DNA of 28,825 nt. It comes from an uncultured Lachnospiraceae bacterium (GTDB taxonomy: Bacteria > Bacillota > Clostridia > Lachnospirales > Lachnospiraceae). The notes beneath the pieces are model-generated. The model did no database searches and was not told the origin of the DNA. It saw only the letters and a program-made list of their open reading frames with translations. This document shows, piece after piece, positions 15,398-23,164 of the stretch (position 1 is the stretch's first letter; each line of letters opens with the position of its first letter). The translations under genes were made by a program, and so were the position numbers. The stretch lies in assembly GCA_946631935.1 (NCBI GenBank), contig CAMPAP010000126.1, positions 1-28,825 of the forward strand, written 5' to 3'.

Positions 15398-18300
15398 AGA
15401 TAATAAAATTCCTGAAATCCATATCCTCAGCTGCTGTCGACCCAAAAAGAGAACTGTCTGAGAGAGTTTTCATCAGTCTTACATTACTCTCGGAAGTTGC
15501 TGTTTTTTGCGCGCTGATCGGAGATCTTATTATTTCCGAGAGCCGCGGTGAGATCATTGCGATTATCGTCACGCTCATTTTCACTCCGGCGATCACATAT
15601 TTCAGTGTCCGTAAAAACAAATATAAACTTGGGGTAAAGTTTATTGTTACCGCTCTTGCATTTATTCTTCTTCCGATGCTGTACTTCAACGGAGGAGGCG
15701 TTGACGGCGGCGGAATTTTCTGGTTCATATTTGCATTTCTGTATGCCGGACTTCTGATGACCGGAGGTTTCAGAGTATTTATCCTTACATATATCATAGT
15801 TCTTGCCGGTGTATGTTATCTTGTCGAGTATTATCATCCGGAGCTCGTGATAAGACACAGCAGAGTCGTCAGATTCATTGATTCATATCTCAGCCTTGTT
15901 CTTGTCGGTATTCTGTGTTTTGCGATGACATGGTTCCAGAACCGTCTGTTCAATGAAGAAAGTAAGAAGGCAAAAAAAGCGGTTGAGAAGGCAGAGGAGC
16001 TTACCAGATCCCAGAACAGATTTTTCTCGAGCATGAGCCATGAGATCAGAACTCCCATCAACTCGATCCTTGGACTTAATGAGCTGATCTTAAGAGATCA
16101 AAGCGCTTCAGAGGATGTTGTTAAGGATGCTAACGGAATCCAGGGAGCCGGAAAGATGCTCCTTGCGCTTATCAATGACATTCTGGATTTTTCCAAGATG
16201 GAAGCCGGAAGTATGGATATAGTTCCCGTTGATTATAAGATCGGGGACGTTCTCTCGGATATTGTAAATATGATCTGGCTCAGGGCCAGCGAAAAGGGTC
16301 TTAAATTTGCTGTAAATGTAGATCCCAAGATCCCTTCCGTTCTCTATGGAGACGAAGTGCGTATAAAACAGGTAATGATCAATATCCTGAATAACGCAGT
16401 CAAATATACCAAGGCGGGAAGTGTAGAACTTCACATTGAGGGAGAACCGGTTGATGACAACTCCATGATCCTCAGTATATCCATTTCCGATACGGGAATG
16501 GGTATCAAGAAGGAAGCTCTTCCTTATCTCTTTGATGCATTCAAGAGAGTTGATGAAGAAAAGAACAGGCATATCGAGGGAACGGGTCTCGGTCTTTCTA
16601 TAGTAAAGCAGCTTGTGGAACTTATGGACGGAACTATTACCGTTAACAGTGTTTACGGTGAGGGATCTGTATTTACGATTGCCATCAAACAGGGAATATC
16701 AGATCATACTGAGATAGGTGAACTTAATATCCACAATCAGAAGACCGTGGCCAGAAAGATATATGAGCCCGGATTTAAGGCGAATGATGTTTCAGTCCTT
16801 ATAGTTGATGACAATGAGATGAACCTTGAGGTTGAAAGCAGACTTCTTGCGGATACCGGTATTGCGATTGACAAATCGATAAGCGGATATGATGCTCTCG
16901 ACAGAAGCCTCAAAAAACACTATGACGTTATCCTCATGGATCACCTTATGCCGGGAATTGACGGAATTGACTGTCTCAAGAGTATCAGAAATCAGGCCGG
17001 CGGAATGAACAGACAGACTCCTGTCATAGTCCTGACAGCAAATGCGGGAAGTGAGAACAGGGATATCTATAACCGTTCCGGATTTGACGGTTATCTCCTT
17101 AAACCTGTCTCCGGAGAGGCTCTTGAGAATATACTCATCAACCATATCAATCCGGAAAAGCTTATACTCAGCACCAAAACTACGGCAATGAGAGAGGATA
17201 TAAGTACTGTTTCGGGTTATTCCGGAAAGCAGTCGGTCATCATCACAACATCAAGTATTAGCGACATTCCGGATTCCATAGTAAAGAAAAACAATCTCCA
17301 GATCATCCCTGCATTTATCAAGACAGAGGAAGGCTTGTTCAAGGACGGCGTTCAGCTCACCGCAGATGAACTCATCCGTTATATGGAGACAGGAAGGACT
17401 GCGGTATCATCGGCTGCTGATGAGACCGCTTATACCGAATTCTTTGCAGGTGTCATCAAGAAAGCCCATCATGTCATCCACATAGCTCTTACCACGAGTA
17501 TGAGTAAGGATTACGAAATGGCTTCTGAAGCAGCAAAGGCTTTTGAAAATGTCACGGTCATCAATTCCGGAACTCTTTCAAGTGCCACCGCTCTCCTTGT
17601 TATGATCGCAATTAAACTTGCACAGAAGAATATTCCTGTTGATGATATCATTGCCGAACTGGAAAATGTAAAGAACCGTCTGAGATGCAGTTTTGTCGTC
17701 GACACGACCGAATTCATGGCAAGAAAGGGTCATATCAACCAGCGTATCAACAGACTGGCCAAGGGCCTTACACTTCATCCGTTCCTTACTTTCAATGATG
17801 ATAACTCGAGGATTGGCGGCATTGCGATGGGAAGCACCAAAAGAGCATACAGAAAGTATATCCGCAAAGCTTTCCCCGTTGATATCATTCCCGATTCCGA
17901 AGTATGCTTCATAACTTATGTTGATATCCCCATGGATACACTTTTGTGGATCAGGGAAGAATTGTCCAAGATAGCATTTTTCGAACATGTTGTTTTCCAG
18001 CAGGCTTCTGCAGCTATCTCTTCAAACTGCGGTCCCGGAACTTTCGGATTGTTGTATTTTGTAAAGAGTAACAAGACCTATAATATCGGTTCGCTTATAG
18101 AAGAATCTAATGAATATGAAAATGCGGATGAAGAAGCAGGAGATGCTGTTGGTTATCATTCATCTGTAATGACCAGATCCCAGGATGAATATGAAAAATA
18201 TGATTCCGCAAATGCCGGTCACGGTGCAGGGGTTCAGCCTTTAAGGCCTGAGTATTCCGAAATCGAAAAGAAATGGTATGAGAACCTCGAGAACATCGAT

Positions 18301-18858
18301 GGAGCTGCAGCGATTCAAAACAGCGGATCCGAGGATGCGTTTAAGACAGTTCTTAAGATCTTCTATGATTCAATTCCCGAGAAGAGCAAGGAGATAGAAG
18401 GATTCTATGAAGCTAAGGACTGGAGCAATTATACGATCAAAGTACATGCTCTCAAGAGTTCCGCAAAACTTATCGGGGCACTTGATCTTTCTTCAAGAGC
18501 ACAGCTTCTCGAGGATGCCGGCAAGGAAAGCAATACCGATTATATCAATGCCAACCATTCTTCATTCATGGAAGATTATAAAAAGTATACTGAAATACTT
18601 GGTACTGTTTTTGGCGGAACCGGTTCGTCAGATGATAATACATCCGATAAGCCCGTTGCCGATGAAGGTCTTATGAAGACTGTTTTTGAAGGACTTAAAG
18701 AAGCAGCAGACAATATGGACTGTGTAGCATTGGATGATATTTTCAGGGAGATGGAAGATTATTCGATCCCCGAAAATGACAGGGAAAAATATGAGACCAT
18801 CAAACGTAAGGCTGCAGATTTCGATTATGACGGAATCCTTGAACTTTTTGATAAATGA
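15394..18858 (+). CDS. Membrane hybrid histidine kinase with inserted DegV domain (kinase 4)
   Basis: This 1154-residue protein has AGAGGAGG upstream of ATG 15394. About six membrane segments (28-190) are followed by a short coiled coil, HisKA (SSMSHEIRTPINS, His216), HATPase (DTGMGIK, GTGLGLSI) and REC (LIVDDNEMN, Asp516 in MDHLMPGIDG, TAN, LLKPVSG). Residues about 612-905 form a DegV/EDD domain. It opens with VIITTSSISDIP, then IIPAFIKTEEG with FKDGVQLTADELIRYMETG, HIALTTSMSKDYEMA (the SGTYxSA-type motif), VDTTEFMARKGHI and CGPGTFGLLYF. Hpt follows (VHALKSSAKLIG, His1018), then the AADNMDC module (1094-1154). DegV proteins such as FakB bind a fatty acid. The usual HTGPG motif is NCGPG here, so the conserved His is absent. 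An acyl-type ligand-sensing or docking role is inferred. The symporter gene follows after 17 bp. Confidence 0.93.
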   Translation: MKIIKFLKSISSAAVDPKRELSERVFISLTLLSEVAVFCALIGDLIISESRGEIIAIIVTLIFTPAITYFSVRKNKYKLGVKFIVTALAFILLPMLYFNGGGVDGGGIFWFIFAFLYAGLLMTGGFRVFILTYIIVLAGVCYLVEYYHPELVIRHSRVVRFIDSYLSLVLVGILCFAMTWFQNRLFNEESKKAKKAVEKAEELTRSQNRFFSSMSHEIRTPINSILGLNELILRDQSASEDVVKDANGIQGAGKMLLALINDILDFSKMEAGSMDIVPVDYKIGDVLSDIVNMIWLRASEKGLKFAVNVDPKIPSVLYGDEVRIKQVMINILNNAVKYTKAGSVELHIEGEPVDDNSMILSISISDTGMGIKKEALPYLFDAFKRVDEEKNRHIEGTGLGLSIVKQLVELMDGTITVNSVYGEGSVFTIAIKQGISDHTEIGELNIHNQKTVARKIYEPGFKANDVSVLIVDDNEMNLEVESRLLADTGIAIDKSISGYDALDRSLKKHYDVILMDHLMPGIDGIDCLKSIRNQAGGMNRQTPVIVLTANAGSENRDIYNRSGFDGYLLKPVSGEALENILINHINPEKLILSTKTTAMREDISTVSGYSGKQSVIITTSSISDIPDSIVKKNNLQIIPAFIKTEEGLFKDGVQLTADELIRYMETGRTAVSSAADETAYTEFFAGVIKKAHHVIHIALTTSMSKDYEMASEAAKAFENVTVINSGTLSSATALLVMIAIKLAQKNIPVDDIIAELENVKNRLRCSFVVDTTEFMARKGHINQRINRLAKGLTLHPFLTFNDDNSRIGGIAMGSTKRAYRKYIRKAFPVDIIPDSEVCFITYVDIPMDTLLWIREELSKIAFFEHVVFQQASAAISSNCGPGTFGLLYFVKSNKTYNIGSLIEESNEYENADEEAGDAVGYHSSVMTRSQDEYEKYDSANAGHGAGVQPLRPEYSEIEKKWYENLENIDGAAAIQNSGSEDAFKTVLKIFYDSIPEKSKEIEGFYEAKDWSNYTIKVHALKSSAKLIGALDLSSRAQLLEDAGKESNTDYINANHSSFMEDYKKYTEILGTVFGGTGSSDDNTSDKPVADEGLMKTVFEGLKEAADNMDCVALDDIFREMEDYSIPENDREKYETIKRKAADFDYDGILELFDK

Positions 18859-18875
18859 CAGGGGATTTTGACTGA

Positions 18876-20399
18876 ATGGAAACTATTGTAAAGATAAATG
18901 ATGCGGTAAACAGCTTTGCCTGGGGTACGTTCGGAATCGTACTCCTCCTTGGCACGGGACTTATCTGCACTGTTATCACCGGATTTTTCCAGATAGGGCA
19001 TATCAGACACTGGTTTAAGAATACCTTCGGCATTATGTACGGAAGAGGACGTATCATCAATGATGCCGGAGCACTTTCACAGCTTCGCACTTTCTGTACC
19101 GCCCTTTGTTCTACGATCGGTACAGGAAATATTGCCGGTGTTTCAAGTGCCATATGTATTGGAGGCCCGGGGGCTGTATTCTGGATGTGGGTCGCTGCAT
19201 TTTTCGGTATGATGGTCAAATACTCCGAAAATGTTCTCGGAATTTATTACCGAAGAAGAAATGTAGAAGGAGCATGGTCCGGAGGCCCTATGTATTATCT
19301 CCAGGACGGACTCGGATCTCTCAGGAGATGTAAAGGGCTTGGAAGATTCCTTGCGGTTATGTTTTGCGTTTTTACGATGCTTGCATCATTCGGCGTCGGA
19401 AATATGAGCCAGATCAACAAGATCACCATTAATGTTGAGGAAACATTTTTATCCGATGTTGATATGGGATATTTCTTAGGCTCATCAAATGTCAACTGGG
19501 GTATCGGGATAGTTCTCATGATATTAGCCGGTTTTATTATACTGGGCGGTTTCAGGAGACTTGCTGCGATCTCGGAAAGGATCATTCCTTTCATGTCCGT
19601 TATGTATATCATCGGATGCGCAGTGATAATTGTCATGAATTATGCGGCAGTGCCCGATGTTTTCCGTTCGATATTTAAATTCGCTCTTGGGCCTCAGGCT
19701 GCTGTCGGAGGAGTGGTCGGAAGTTCCGTTAAGCTTGCATTTAATACGATAAAAAGCGGATGCAAGAGAGGAGTCTTTTCAAACGAAGCTGGTCTTGGTT
19801 CTTCGGTTATGGCTCATGCAAACAGCTGTGCAAGGGAACCTGTAAGACAGGGAATGTGGGGAATTACCGAAGTTTTTCTTGATACTTTCATAATTTGCAC
19901 CATGACTGCGATAGTGGTCTTAAGTTCAGGTGAGATCGATCTTTCGACCGGACTTGCCGCTGTCGGAACAAACGATGCGACTCTTGTGACCAGGGCTTTC
20001 GGAAGATGCCTTGGCGAAGCCGGAGAGTGGTTTGTTGTATTTTCAATCACGCTTTTTGCTTTTACAACGGTACTTGGATGGTCTTATTATGGAGGCAAAG
20101 TTACCGAATATCTCTTTGGAGTTAATGTGGCCAGGATCTACCGTTTTATATTTGTTGGTCTTATCGTGTTCGGAGCAGTACTTGAGTCACATTTTACCTG
20201 GGAGATATCGGATACTTTTAACGGTCTTATGATGATCCCCAATCTGATAGGATTGCTCACGCTGACCCCTATGGTTATCAGGATCACAAAAAACTATAAA
20301 TTAAGAAAGATGAAGGGACAGGATGTAAGCCCGATCCTTTCATATGATCCGGATATCGAAAAAGATGCCATAAGGGCCGTTAAAAAGGGAATGGATTAA
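18876..20399 (+). CDS. Sodium:alanine/glycine symporter (AGCS family)
   Basis: This 507-residue polytopic transporter has about eleven membrane helices. Family signatures are clear: the segment STIGTGNIAGVSSAICIGGPGAVFWMW, the WSGGPMYYLQDGL loop, and SNEAGLGSSVMAHANS. AGCS carriers import alanine or glycine, in some cases other small neutral amino acids such as glutamine, with Na+. ATG 18876 is chosen, with AGGGGAT a suitable distance upstream. The gene follows kinase 4 by 17 bp, so it is almost certainly co-transcribed with kinases 3 and 4. This is an unusual partner for a sensor-kinase array; together with the amino-acid-type dCache domain of kinase 1 it suggests sensing of, or feedback on, amino-acid uptake. 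The ion and substrate are family-level inference. Confidence 0.94.
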   Translation: METIVKINDAVNSFAWGTFGIVLLLGTGLICTVITGFFQIGHIRHWFKNTFGIMYGRGRIINDAGALSQLRTFCTALCSTIGTGNIAGVSSAICIGGPGAVFWMWVAAFFGMMVKYSENVLGIYYRRRNVEGAWSGGPMYYLQDGLGSLRRCKGLGRFLAVMFCVFTMLASFGVGNMSQINKITINVEETFLSDVDMGYFLGSSNVNWGIGIVLMILAGFIILGGFRRLAAISERIIPFMSVMYIIGCAVIIVMNYAAVPDVFRSIFKFALGPQAAVGGVVGSSVKLAFNTIKSGCKRGVFSNEAGLGSSVMAHANSCAREPVRQGMWGITEVFLDTFIICTMTAIVVLSSGEIDLSTGLAAVGTNDATLVTRAFGRCLGEAGEWFVVFSITLFAFTTVLGWSYYGGKVTEYLFGVNVARIYRFIFVGLIVFGAVLESHFTWEISDTFNGLMMIPNLIGLLTLTPMVIRITKNYKLRKMKGQDVSPILSYDPDIEKDAIRAVKKGMD

Positions 20400-20428
20400 T
20401 AATTCTTTTCGAAGAAGCCAAACTATTG

Positions 20429-20434
20429 TATAAT
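20429..20434 (+). promoter_or_regulatory. -10 element before the double-receiver gene
   Basis: TATAAT at 20429-20434 lies in the 57-bp gap between symporter and response-regulator genes, 23 bp before the ATG. No convincing -35 is present. It may add independent transcription of the regulator. Confidence 0.45.
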
Positions 20435-20456
20435 TTACATTAAGAGGGAGTTAAAA

Positions 20457-21230
20457 ATGCCTGACAACAAAAAGGTTCTTTTGATCGCATATCAGTTTTC
20501 TGTGGTAGTCAAAAGCATTGAGAATAAATTAAAAGAGCTGGGTTACACCGTAAATTCGCTTTCCGATAACATGGAATTGCTGAAAGGACTATTGGATGCA
20601 TCGGATCTTGTTGTGATGTATCTTCCCAATGATGCGGGTGACGATTCCGAGAAGATAAGCGATATTTCCCTTATCTGTGACAGTGTTAAGGATGCCGGTA
20701 TCAATATGATCTTTATCGGAGATCCCTCCTGTAAGGATACGCTTTCCAGGATCATTCCCAGGATAGAAGGCTTTGAGTGGGTCAACAGGCCTCTTGATAT
20801 CGAGAAATTTGCACATACCGTTTCCAAGGCTATTGAGACAAGACCTGATATCTTTGCAAAAAAGAGGATCCTTCTCATAGATGACGATCCTTCATATGCC
20901 AAGATGATCAGGGAGTGGATAAAGGATTCCTACAGAGTTGATATCGTTACTGCCGGAATGCAGGCTATCAAATTTCTTCTGAAGGTCAAGGAGGATGAGC
21001 CTGTGGATCTGATCCTTCTTGATTATGAGATGCCCGTTGTTGACGGCCCCCAGGTTCTGCAGATGCTGAGACAGGACCCTGCTACAGCAGATATCCCGGT
21101 GGTTTTCCTTACGGGTATCGGTACCAAGGAAGCCGTGGCAAGAGTCATGGCCTTAAAGCCCAAGGGATACATACTCAAATCCACAACAAGGGAAAATCTT
21201 ATGGTATTTCTCCACGAAAAACTTCATTGA
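20457..21230 (+). CDS. Stand-alone double-receiver response regulator without output domain
   Basis: This 257-residue cytoplasmic protein has AGAGGGAG before ATG 20457. Residues 1-125 have receiver-like alternation (KKVLLIAYQFSVV start, MIFIGD, NRPLDIEKF end) but lack the acidic pair and the phospho-Asp, so this half is a pseudo-receiver. Residues about 138-257 are a canonical receiver: RILLIDDDPSYAKM, Asp189 in LLDYEMPVVDG, Thr in FLTGIG, and Lys in YILKSTT. No DNA-binding, enzymatic or other effector domain follows. It ends in a strong terminator. Such proteins act as phosphate shuttles or sinks, or bind partners directly. Its position at the end of four kinases with Hpt domains makes it the natural shared acceptor. 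That link is inference. Confidence 0.9.
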   Translation: MPDNKKVLLIAYQFSVVVKSIENKLKELGYTVNSLSDNMELLKGLLDASDLVVMYLPNDAGDDSEKISDISLICDSVKDAGINMIFIGDPSCKDTLSRIIPRIEGFEWVNRPLDIEKFAHTVSKAIETRPDIFAKKRILLIDDDPSYAKMIREWIKDSYRVDIVTAGMQAIKFLLKVKEDEPVDLILLDYEMPVVDGPQVLQMLRQDPATADIPVVFLTGIGTKEAVARVMALKPKGYILKSTTRENLMVFLHEKLH

Positions 21231-21244
21231 TTCCGTAAAGCATA

Positions 21245-21273
21245 AACTCTCGGCTGCGGCCGGGAGTTTTTTT
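21245..21273 (+). terminator. Intrinsic terminator ending the signalling array
   Basis: AACTCTCGGC (21245-21254) pairs with GCCGGGAGTT (21259-21268) around TGCG with one T-G wobble, followed by a T-run ending at 21273. It marks the end of the signalling cluster. Confidence 0.9.
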
Positions 21274-21329
21274 GCGTTCATACCCCTAAATCTTGCCTGT
21301 TAAGTCTTTATTTATACAGTCATTTGAGA

Positions 21330-21335
21330 TATAAT
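21330..21335 (+). promoter_or_regulatory. -10 element before the SEC-C gene
   Basis: TATAAT at 21330-21335, 60 bp before the ATG, has a weak TTTATT 17 bp upstream as a possible -35. It would start an operon of the SEC-C, DUF308 and apt genes. Confidence 0.5.
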
Positions 21336-21395
21336 ATTTGTTGATTTTTTTGTGAAATAAATGCTGCAGGGGCAGCGGATAAAAGGAGAAATTTT

Positions 21396-21902
21396 ATGGC
21401 ATTACTTGATGATTGGAGAGAGCTTGCGTATAACGAGAATACCGACAGGGGAACTCTTCAGAGACTTTGGGATGATTATTTCAAAAAGGAAAAGGATATT
21501 TATGCCCAGCTCCTTAAGAATCCCGATGAAGAAGTAAAGGGAACGGTTAAAAAACTTGCCGATAAATACGGTATACAGCTTAATTATATGGTGGGATTCC
21601 TTGACGGCATCAATGATTCATTAAAGACCCCCAATCCCATCGAGGAGATGACAGAAGATACAGAGGTTTCACTTGCCTTCGACAAGGAACTTCTCTACAA
21701 AAACATGGTAGGTGCGGGAGCAGAGTGGCTTTACAACCTTCCTGAGTGGGAAGATATCTTCGATGAAGAGAAGAGGAAGCAGCTTTATCATGAGCAGAAG
21801 GCATCCGCTACCGTTAAGCGTGAGGAGAAGAAGGTTTATCCCAACGATCCCTGCCCCTGCGGAAGCGGTAAGAAATACAAGAAGTGCTGCGGAAAAGCCT
21901 GA
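21396..21902 (+). CDS. SEC-C motif protein
   Basis: This 168-residue soluble protein starts at ATG 21396 after AAAAGGAGAAATTTT. The first 140 residues are acidic, helical and without a family I can name. They include a helix-breaking stretch around residues 75-90 (LKTPNPIEE). The C-terminus YPNDPCPCGSGKKYKKCCGK is a textbook SEC-C zinc-binding motif, as at the C-terminus of SecA, where it binds zinc and contacts SecB or ribosomes. Stand-alone SEC-C proteins of this length are common in Firmicutes and remain of unknown function. The DUF308 gene follows after 12 bp and apt shortly after, so one transcript is likely. Confidence 0.85.
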   Translation: MALLDDWRELAYNENTDRGTLQRLWDDYFKKEKDIYAQLLKNPDEEVKGTVKKLADKYGIQLNYMVGFLDGINDSLKTPNPIEEMTEDTEVSLAFDKELLYKNMVGAGAEWLYNLPEWEDIFDEEKRKQLYHEQKASATVKREEKKVYPNDPCPCGSGKKYKKCCGKA

Positions 21903-21914
21903 AAGGCTGAAGAT

Positions 21915-22529
21915 ATGAACAACGAACAGAAAAAACTCAAACCCAAGGCTGCTTTATACGGCCTCATATGTGTGATCCTCGGGATCATCGATCTTGTAAA
22001 TCCCGAGAAGATGCTTAACATCATTGCCTATGCACTTGGAATATCCGCTATTGTATGCGGCGCCATATATGTCGTCATATATCTTTTAAGGGATGTTAAG
22101 CTCAATCTTGAGAGCAATGACTTTTTGGGAGGACTGATCGGCATAGTGTCAGGTGTGGTTATACTGCTTAAATGGCGTGAGTTCATGTCCCTCCTTCCCG
22201 TAGTGCTTGGCGCGCTCATTGTCGTAAGCGGATGCATGAAGCTTCAGGACAGCATAGACTTAAGGAAACTGGATCATCCGGCTTTCGGATACATGTTGCT
22301 CCTTGCGGTTATTTTTATAATCTTCGGATCGATACTTGTCGCCAATCCCTTTAAGACAGAGGTGGTCCTTATGAAGGTTATCGGTGTTACCCTCATCATC
22401 ACCGGGATTACCGATCTTTTCGTTTCGATATACTTTGACGCCCTGAAGAAAAAATACAGGGATGATATCGATACGACTTATGAGGAAGTTAAGTCTGACA
22501 GAGAAGATAAAAAAGAAGAGAAAAATTGA
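21915..22529 (+). CDS. DUF308 (HdeD-like) membrane protein
   Basis: This 204-residue protein has six hydrophobic segments arranged as three similar hairpins (ALYGLICVILGIIDLVNPE, then GGLIGIVSGVVILLKW, then AVIFIIFGSILVANPF). Each first helix ends near a short P- or K-containing turn, the repeat pattern of the DUF308/HdeD family. The C-terminus is a highly charged cytoplasmic tail (KSDREDKKEEKN). HdeD in E. coli is linked to acid tolerance, but the family role in Firmicutes is not known. The start ATG 21915 follows GAAAGGCTGAAGAT. It lies between the SEC-C and apt genes in one direction with short gaps. Confidence 0.82.
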   Translation: MNNEQKKLKPKAALYGLICVILGIIDLVNPEKMLNIIAYALGISAIVCGAIYVVIYLLRDVKLNLESNDFLGGLIGIVSGVVILLKWREFMSLLPVVLGALIVVSGCMKLQDSIDLRKLDHPAFGYMLLLAVIFIIFGSILVANPFKTEVVLMKVIGVTLIITGITDLFVSIYFDALKKKYRDDIDTTYEEVKSDREDKKEEKN

Positions 22530-22565
22530 TCTTTCATTTAATGCTATGTGCGGAAAGGCTCTGTA

Positions 22566-23090
22566 ATGAAAAAACTTGAAGAATACGTAACAACTATCCC
22601 CGATTTCCCTGAGAAGGGAATAATGTTCAGGGATATCACATCAGTCCTTCAGGATGCTGACGGACTCAGACTTGCCATCGATACCATGCAGGACATGATA
22701 AAGGATCTTGATTTTGATGTGGTGGTCGGACCGGAATCCAGAGGTTTTATTTTTGGAATGCCCATTGCATATAATCTTCACAAGCCTTTTGTCCTTATCA
22801 GAAAAAAGGGTAAGCTTCCCAGGGAAACCGTTGAAAAGACTTATGATCTTGAGTACGGTACAGCCACCATCGAGATGCACAAGGATTCCATTAAGCCCGG
22901 TCAGAAGGTCCTTATCGTTGATGACCTTATCGCAACAGGCGGAACCACCAAGGCAATGATCGAGATGATCGAAGGACTTGGCGGAGAAGTGGTCGGAATA
23001 AGCGTTGTAATGGAACTTGCGGGTCTTAAGGGCAGGGACATGATCAAAGGATACAGACTCGATTCCTGCATCATCTATCCCGGAAAATAA
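22566..23090 (+). CDS. apt: Adenine phosphoribosyltransferase
   Basis: This 174-residue enzyme makes AMP and pyrophosphate from adenine and PRPP in purine salvage. The N-terminus IPDFPEKGIMFRDIT is typical, followed by VVGPESRGFIFG and RKKGKLPRETV. The PRPP-binding loop is VLIVDDLIATGGTT. The length is normal. ATG 22566 is preferred over GTG 22548, because AAAGG sits seven to eight bases before the ATG. All active-site motifs are intact. It is immediately followed by the (p)ppGpp enzyme gene, a frequent neighbour in Firmicutes (apt-rel), linking purine nucleotide supply with the stringent response. Confidence 0.97.
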   Translation: MKKLEEYVTTIPDFPEKGIMFRDITSVLQDADGLRLAIDTMQDMIKDLDFDVVVGPESRGFIFGMPIAYNLHKPFVLIRKKGKLPRETVEKTYDLEYGTATIEMHKDSIKPGQKVLIVDDLIATGGTTKAMIEMIEGLGGEVVGISVVMELAGLKGRDMIKGYRLDSCIIYPGK

Positions 23091-23103
23091 TAAATGATTG
23101 TCA

Positions 23104-23132
23104 TTATCCCCGGCGCTTTGTGCCGGGGATAA
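23104..23132. other. Stem-loop between apt and rel
   Basis: TTATCCCCGGC (23104-23114) pairs perfectly with GCCGGGGATAA (23122-23132) around GCTTTGT. A-rich and not T-rich sequence follows on the + strand, so it is not a canonical intrinsic terminator. It may act as an mRNA processing or stabilising element between apt and rel. Confidence 0.6.
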
Positions 23133-23164
23133 AAATAAACATTAGCTTAACGGATTAAGAGTAA

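Noticed and set aside
15348..15797. 149-codon minus-strand open frame over the kinase 3/4 junction
   Set aside because: It is antisense to conserved receiver and membrane-segment codons, and has no motif or ribosome binding site.
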